NCBI GenBank assembly: GCA_020024255.1
Contig: JAHHTX010000046.1
Span: forward strand, 1 to 16,073
Direction: 5' to 3'
From: Anaerotignum sp.
GTDB taxonomy: Bacteria > Bacillota > Clostridia > Lachnospirales > Anaerotignaceae
Length of the DNA: 16,073 bases
Below the pieces are notes generated by a model, which was not told the DNA's origin, made no database searches, and saw nothing but the letters and a program-made list of their open reading frames with translations. Within the stretch, counting starts at the first letter, position 1; each line of letters begins with the position of its first letter. Below are positions 15,279-16,073 of this stretch, piece after piece. Both the position numbers and the translations under genes were made by a program.

Positions 15279-15659
15279 TTATAGCAGATATTTTTTCACT
15301 CTTCTTCCACATTCCGGACAGAAATCAAATCTCTCAGAAACCAAATAGCCACAATAAGGACAGACAACAGATTCCCACCCCTCTTTTAGGGGCAGTATTA
15401 AATCTTCATCTGTCAAGATAACCTTTGCTTTCTGTCGAATGGCTTTTCCCACTTCGTCTGGAATAGAAAATACCGTCTTACAGCAAGATGATTTTGCGTA
15501 ATATTTTCTGTCCCACTTAAAAATATGGATGAAGGTCAAGTCAATGCACATATACGTCATATATACAGTCAATACCGTCTTTTTCCCGCACTTTTTACAT
15601 ATACTCTGTTGCTGAAACAGCACTTTCTGCTTTCTGACGGCGTCTCCCAGCTCTATCAT
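15279..15659 (-). CDS. Zinc-ribbon protein of unknown function
   Basis: A protein of 126 residues from the ATG at 15657-15659. It has paired Cys motifs: CKKC (21-24), SCC (58-60), CPYC (100-103) and CPEC (114-117). The last two form a classic zinc ribbon (VVCPYCGYLVSERFDFCPECG). Between them lies FIHIFKWDRKYYAKSSCC, a pattern I associate with small Firmicute zinc-ribbon proteins of unknown role. There is no clear membrane segment. A GTG at 15666-15668 is an alternative start with AAGGA 7 nt upstream; the ATG is preferred because AGAGG lies 8 nt before it. The gene is single, with its own promoter and only a weak AT-rich hairpin after it. Confidence 0.78.
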   Translation of the reverse strand: MIELGDAVRKQKVLFQQQSICKKCGKKTVLTVYMTYMCIDLTFIHIFKWDRKYYAKSSCCKTVFSIPDEVGKAIRQKAKVILTDEDLILPLKEGWESVVCPYCGYLVSERFDFCPECGRRVKKYLL

Positions 15660-15718
15660 ATTCTGCACCTCTTCTTCCTTTGTTTTTCTCTATTTGTATT
15701 GCTTTTTTCTCCCTATAC

Positions 15719-15747
15719 ATGATAAAATAATTTATGAAAAAATGCAA
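15719..15747 (-). promoter_or_regulatory. Promoter of the zinc-ribbon gene
   Basis: On the minus strand TTGCAT (15742-15747), a 17-nt spacer and TATCAT (15719-15724), each close to the sigma-A consensus. The start site would be near 15712, about 50 nt before the gene. Confidence 0.6.
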
Positions 15748-15813
15748 ATTTTTACATCTCATCACACTTGGAAAACATTCCATACAAAACCGATTTTAAA
15801 AGGAGGCTTTATG

Positions 15814-15915
15814 ATGAAAATCGCAAAACTGGCAGTCAGTGCTGCTTCTCTTGCCCTTTCTGCCGCACTCTTCGTTTTATCTTTACTGGATTTTCGTAAC
15901 AACAAAATGAATTAA
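15814..15915 (+). CDS. Small single-pass membrane peptide
   Basis: A 33-residue peptide with one hydrophobic helix, about residues 6-25 (LAVSAASLALSAALFVLSLL), flanked by a Lys-containing N-terminus and a polar DFRNNKMN tail. Two ATGs occur in a row. The second (15814) is chosen because a perfect AGGAGG at 15801-15806 lies 7 nt upstream; the first, at 15811, is only 4 nt away. The strong ribosome binding site supports real translation. No function can be assigned, and no promoter or partner gene is clear. Confidence 0.6.
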   Translation: MKIAKLAVSAASLALSAALFVLSLLDFRNNKMN

Positions 15916-15938
15916 AACAAAATACTACACAGAAAGAT

Positions 15939-15954
15939 AATGGCATTTGCCATT
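15939..15954 (+). terminator. Weak hairpin after the small peptide gene
   Basis: AATGGC and GCCATT form a 6-bp stem over a 4-nt loop, followed by GTTTC. It is a possible weak terminator, 24 nt after the stop codon. Confidence 0.35.
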
Positions 15955-15967
15955 GTTTCAGCCTGTA

Positions 15968-16062
15968 GAAAAAGTAGTTCCTACTCTTTTTCAAAAATGC
16001 AAAAGGGGTTGGGAAACAAAGGGTTTCCCAAATGGAATCCGCAATGGGAATTTATTTCCCAT
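15968..16062. repeat. Cluster of three inverted repeats at the window edge
   Basis: Three hairpins follow one another: GAAAAAGTAG with CTAC-TC-TTTTTC (15968-15992, 2-nt bulge); TTGGGAAAC with GTTTCCCAA (16009-16031, 9 bp, 5-nt loop); and ATGGGAA with TTCCCAT (16044-16062, 7 bp, 5-nt loop). The last two share the GGGAA/TTCCC core. The sequence then continues past the window. Confidence 0.7.
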
Positions 16063-16073
16063 GAGGAAAAGCA

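Overview
The window looks like chromosomal DNA from a low-GC, Gram-positive Firmicute of the Clostridia, most likely Lachnospiraceae-like. The evidence is AT-rich intergenic DNA, strong AGGAGG-type ribosome binding sites, sigma-A promoters with extended -10 boxes, a Firmicute-type SOS box, GTG and TTG starts, a DUF1540 protein and a transglutaminase-like protein. Lineage is inferred from style and gene families; no rRNA or other phylogenetic marker is present.

Layout, left to right. (1) 1-1740: guaA (GMP synthase, minus) with a clear promoter and a short leader. (2) 1796-2860: a cytoplasmic transglutaminase-like protein (minus) whose terminator overlaps its stop codon. (3) 3016-4444: a divergent NhaC-family antiporter (plus) ending in a 14-bp terminator stem. 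(4) 4476-7050: a dCache/HAMP chemoreceptor (minus) with its own terminator and a predicted leader of about 215 nt that can fold. (5) 7235-7480: a 58-residue Cys-rich DUF1540 protein (minus). (6) 7576-8867: a dinB-like Y-family polymerase (plus) with a near-consensus LexA box beside its -10. (7) 8918-12800: a three-gene minus-strand operon of response regulator, histidine kinase and TraX-family membrane protein. The genes overlap or nearly abut, and none has an ATG start. (8) 12911-13126: a decayed 5' fragment of a recQ helicase gene (plus). (9) 13130-15211: hom (homoserine dehydrogenase) followed 12 nt later by a small putative lipoprotein, with a strong promoter and terminator. (10) 15279-15747: a zinc-ribbon protein (minus). 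(11) 15814-15915: a 33-residue single-membrane-segment peptide (plus). (12) 15939-16073: a run of inverted repeats that continues to the window edge.

Most genes are single or two-gene core metabolic units (purine and threonine/methionine biosynthesis) mixed with signalling and stress functions. The least ordinary parts are the two-component system transcribed with a TraX-type membrane protein, the recQ remnant, the structured chemoreceptor leader and the SOS control of dinB. I saw no complete mobile element, CRISPR array, tRNA or rRNA. The hairpins at the right edge could mark the start of something outside the window.
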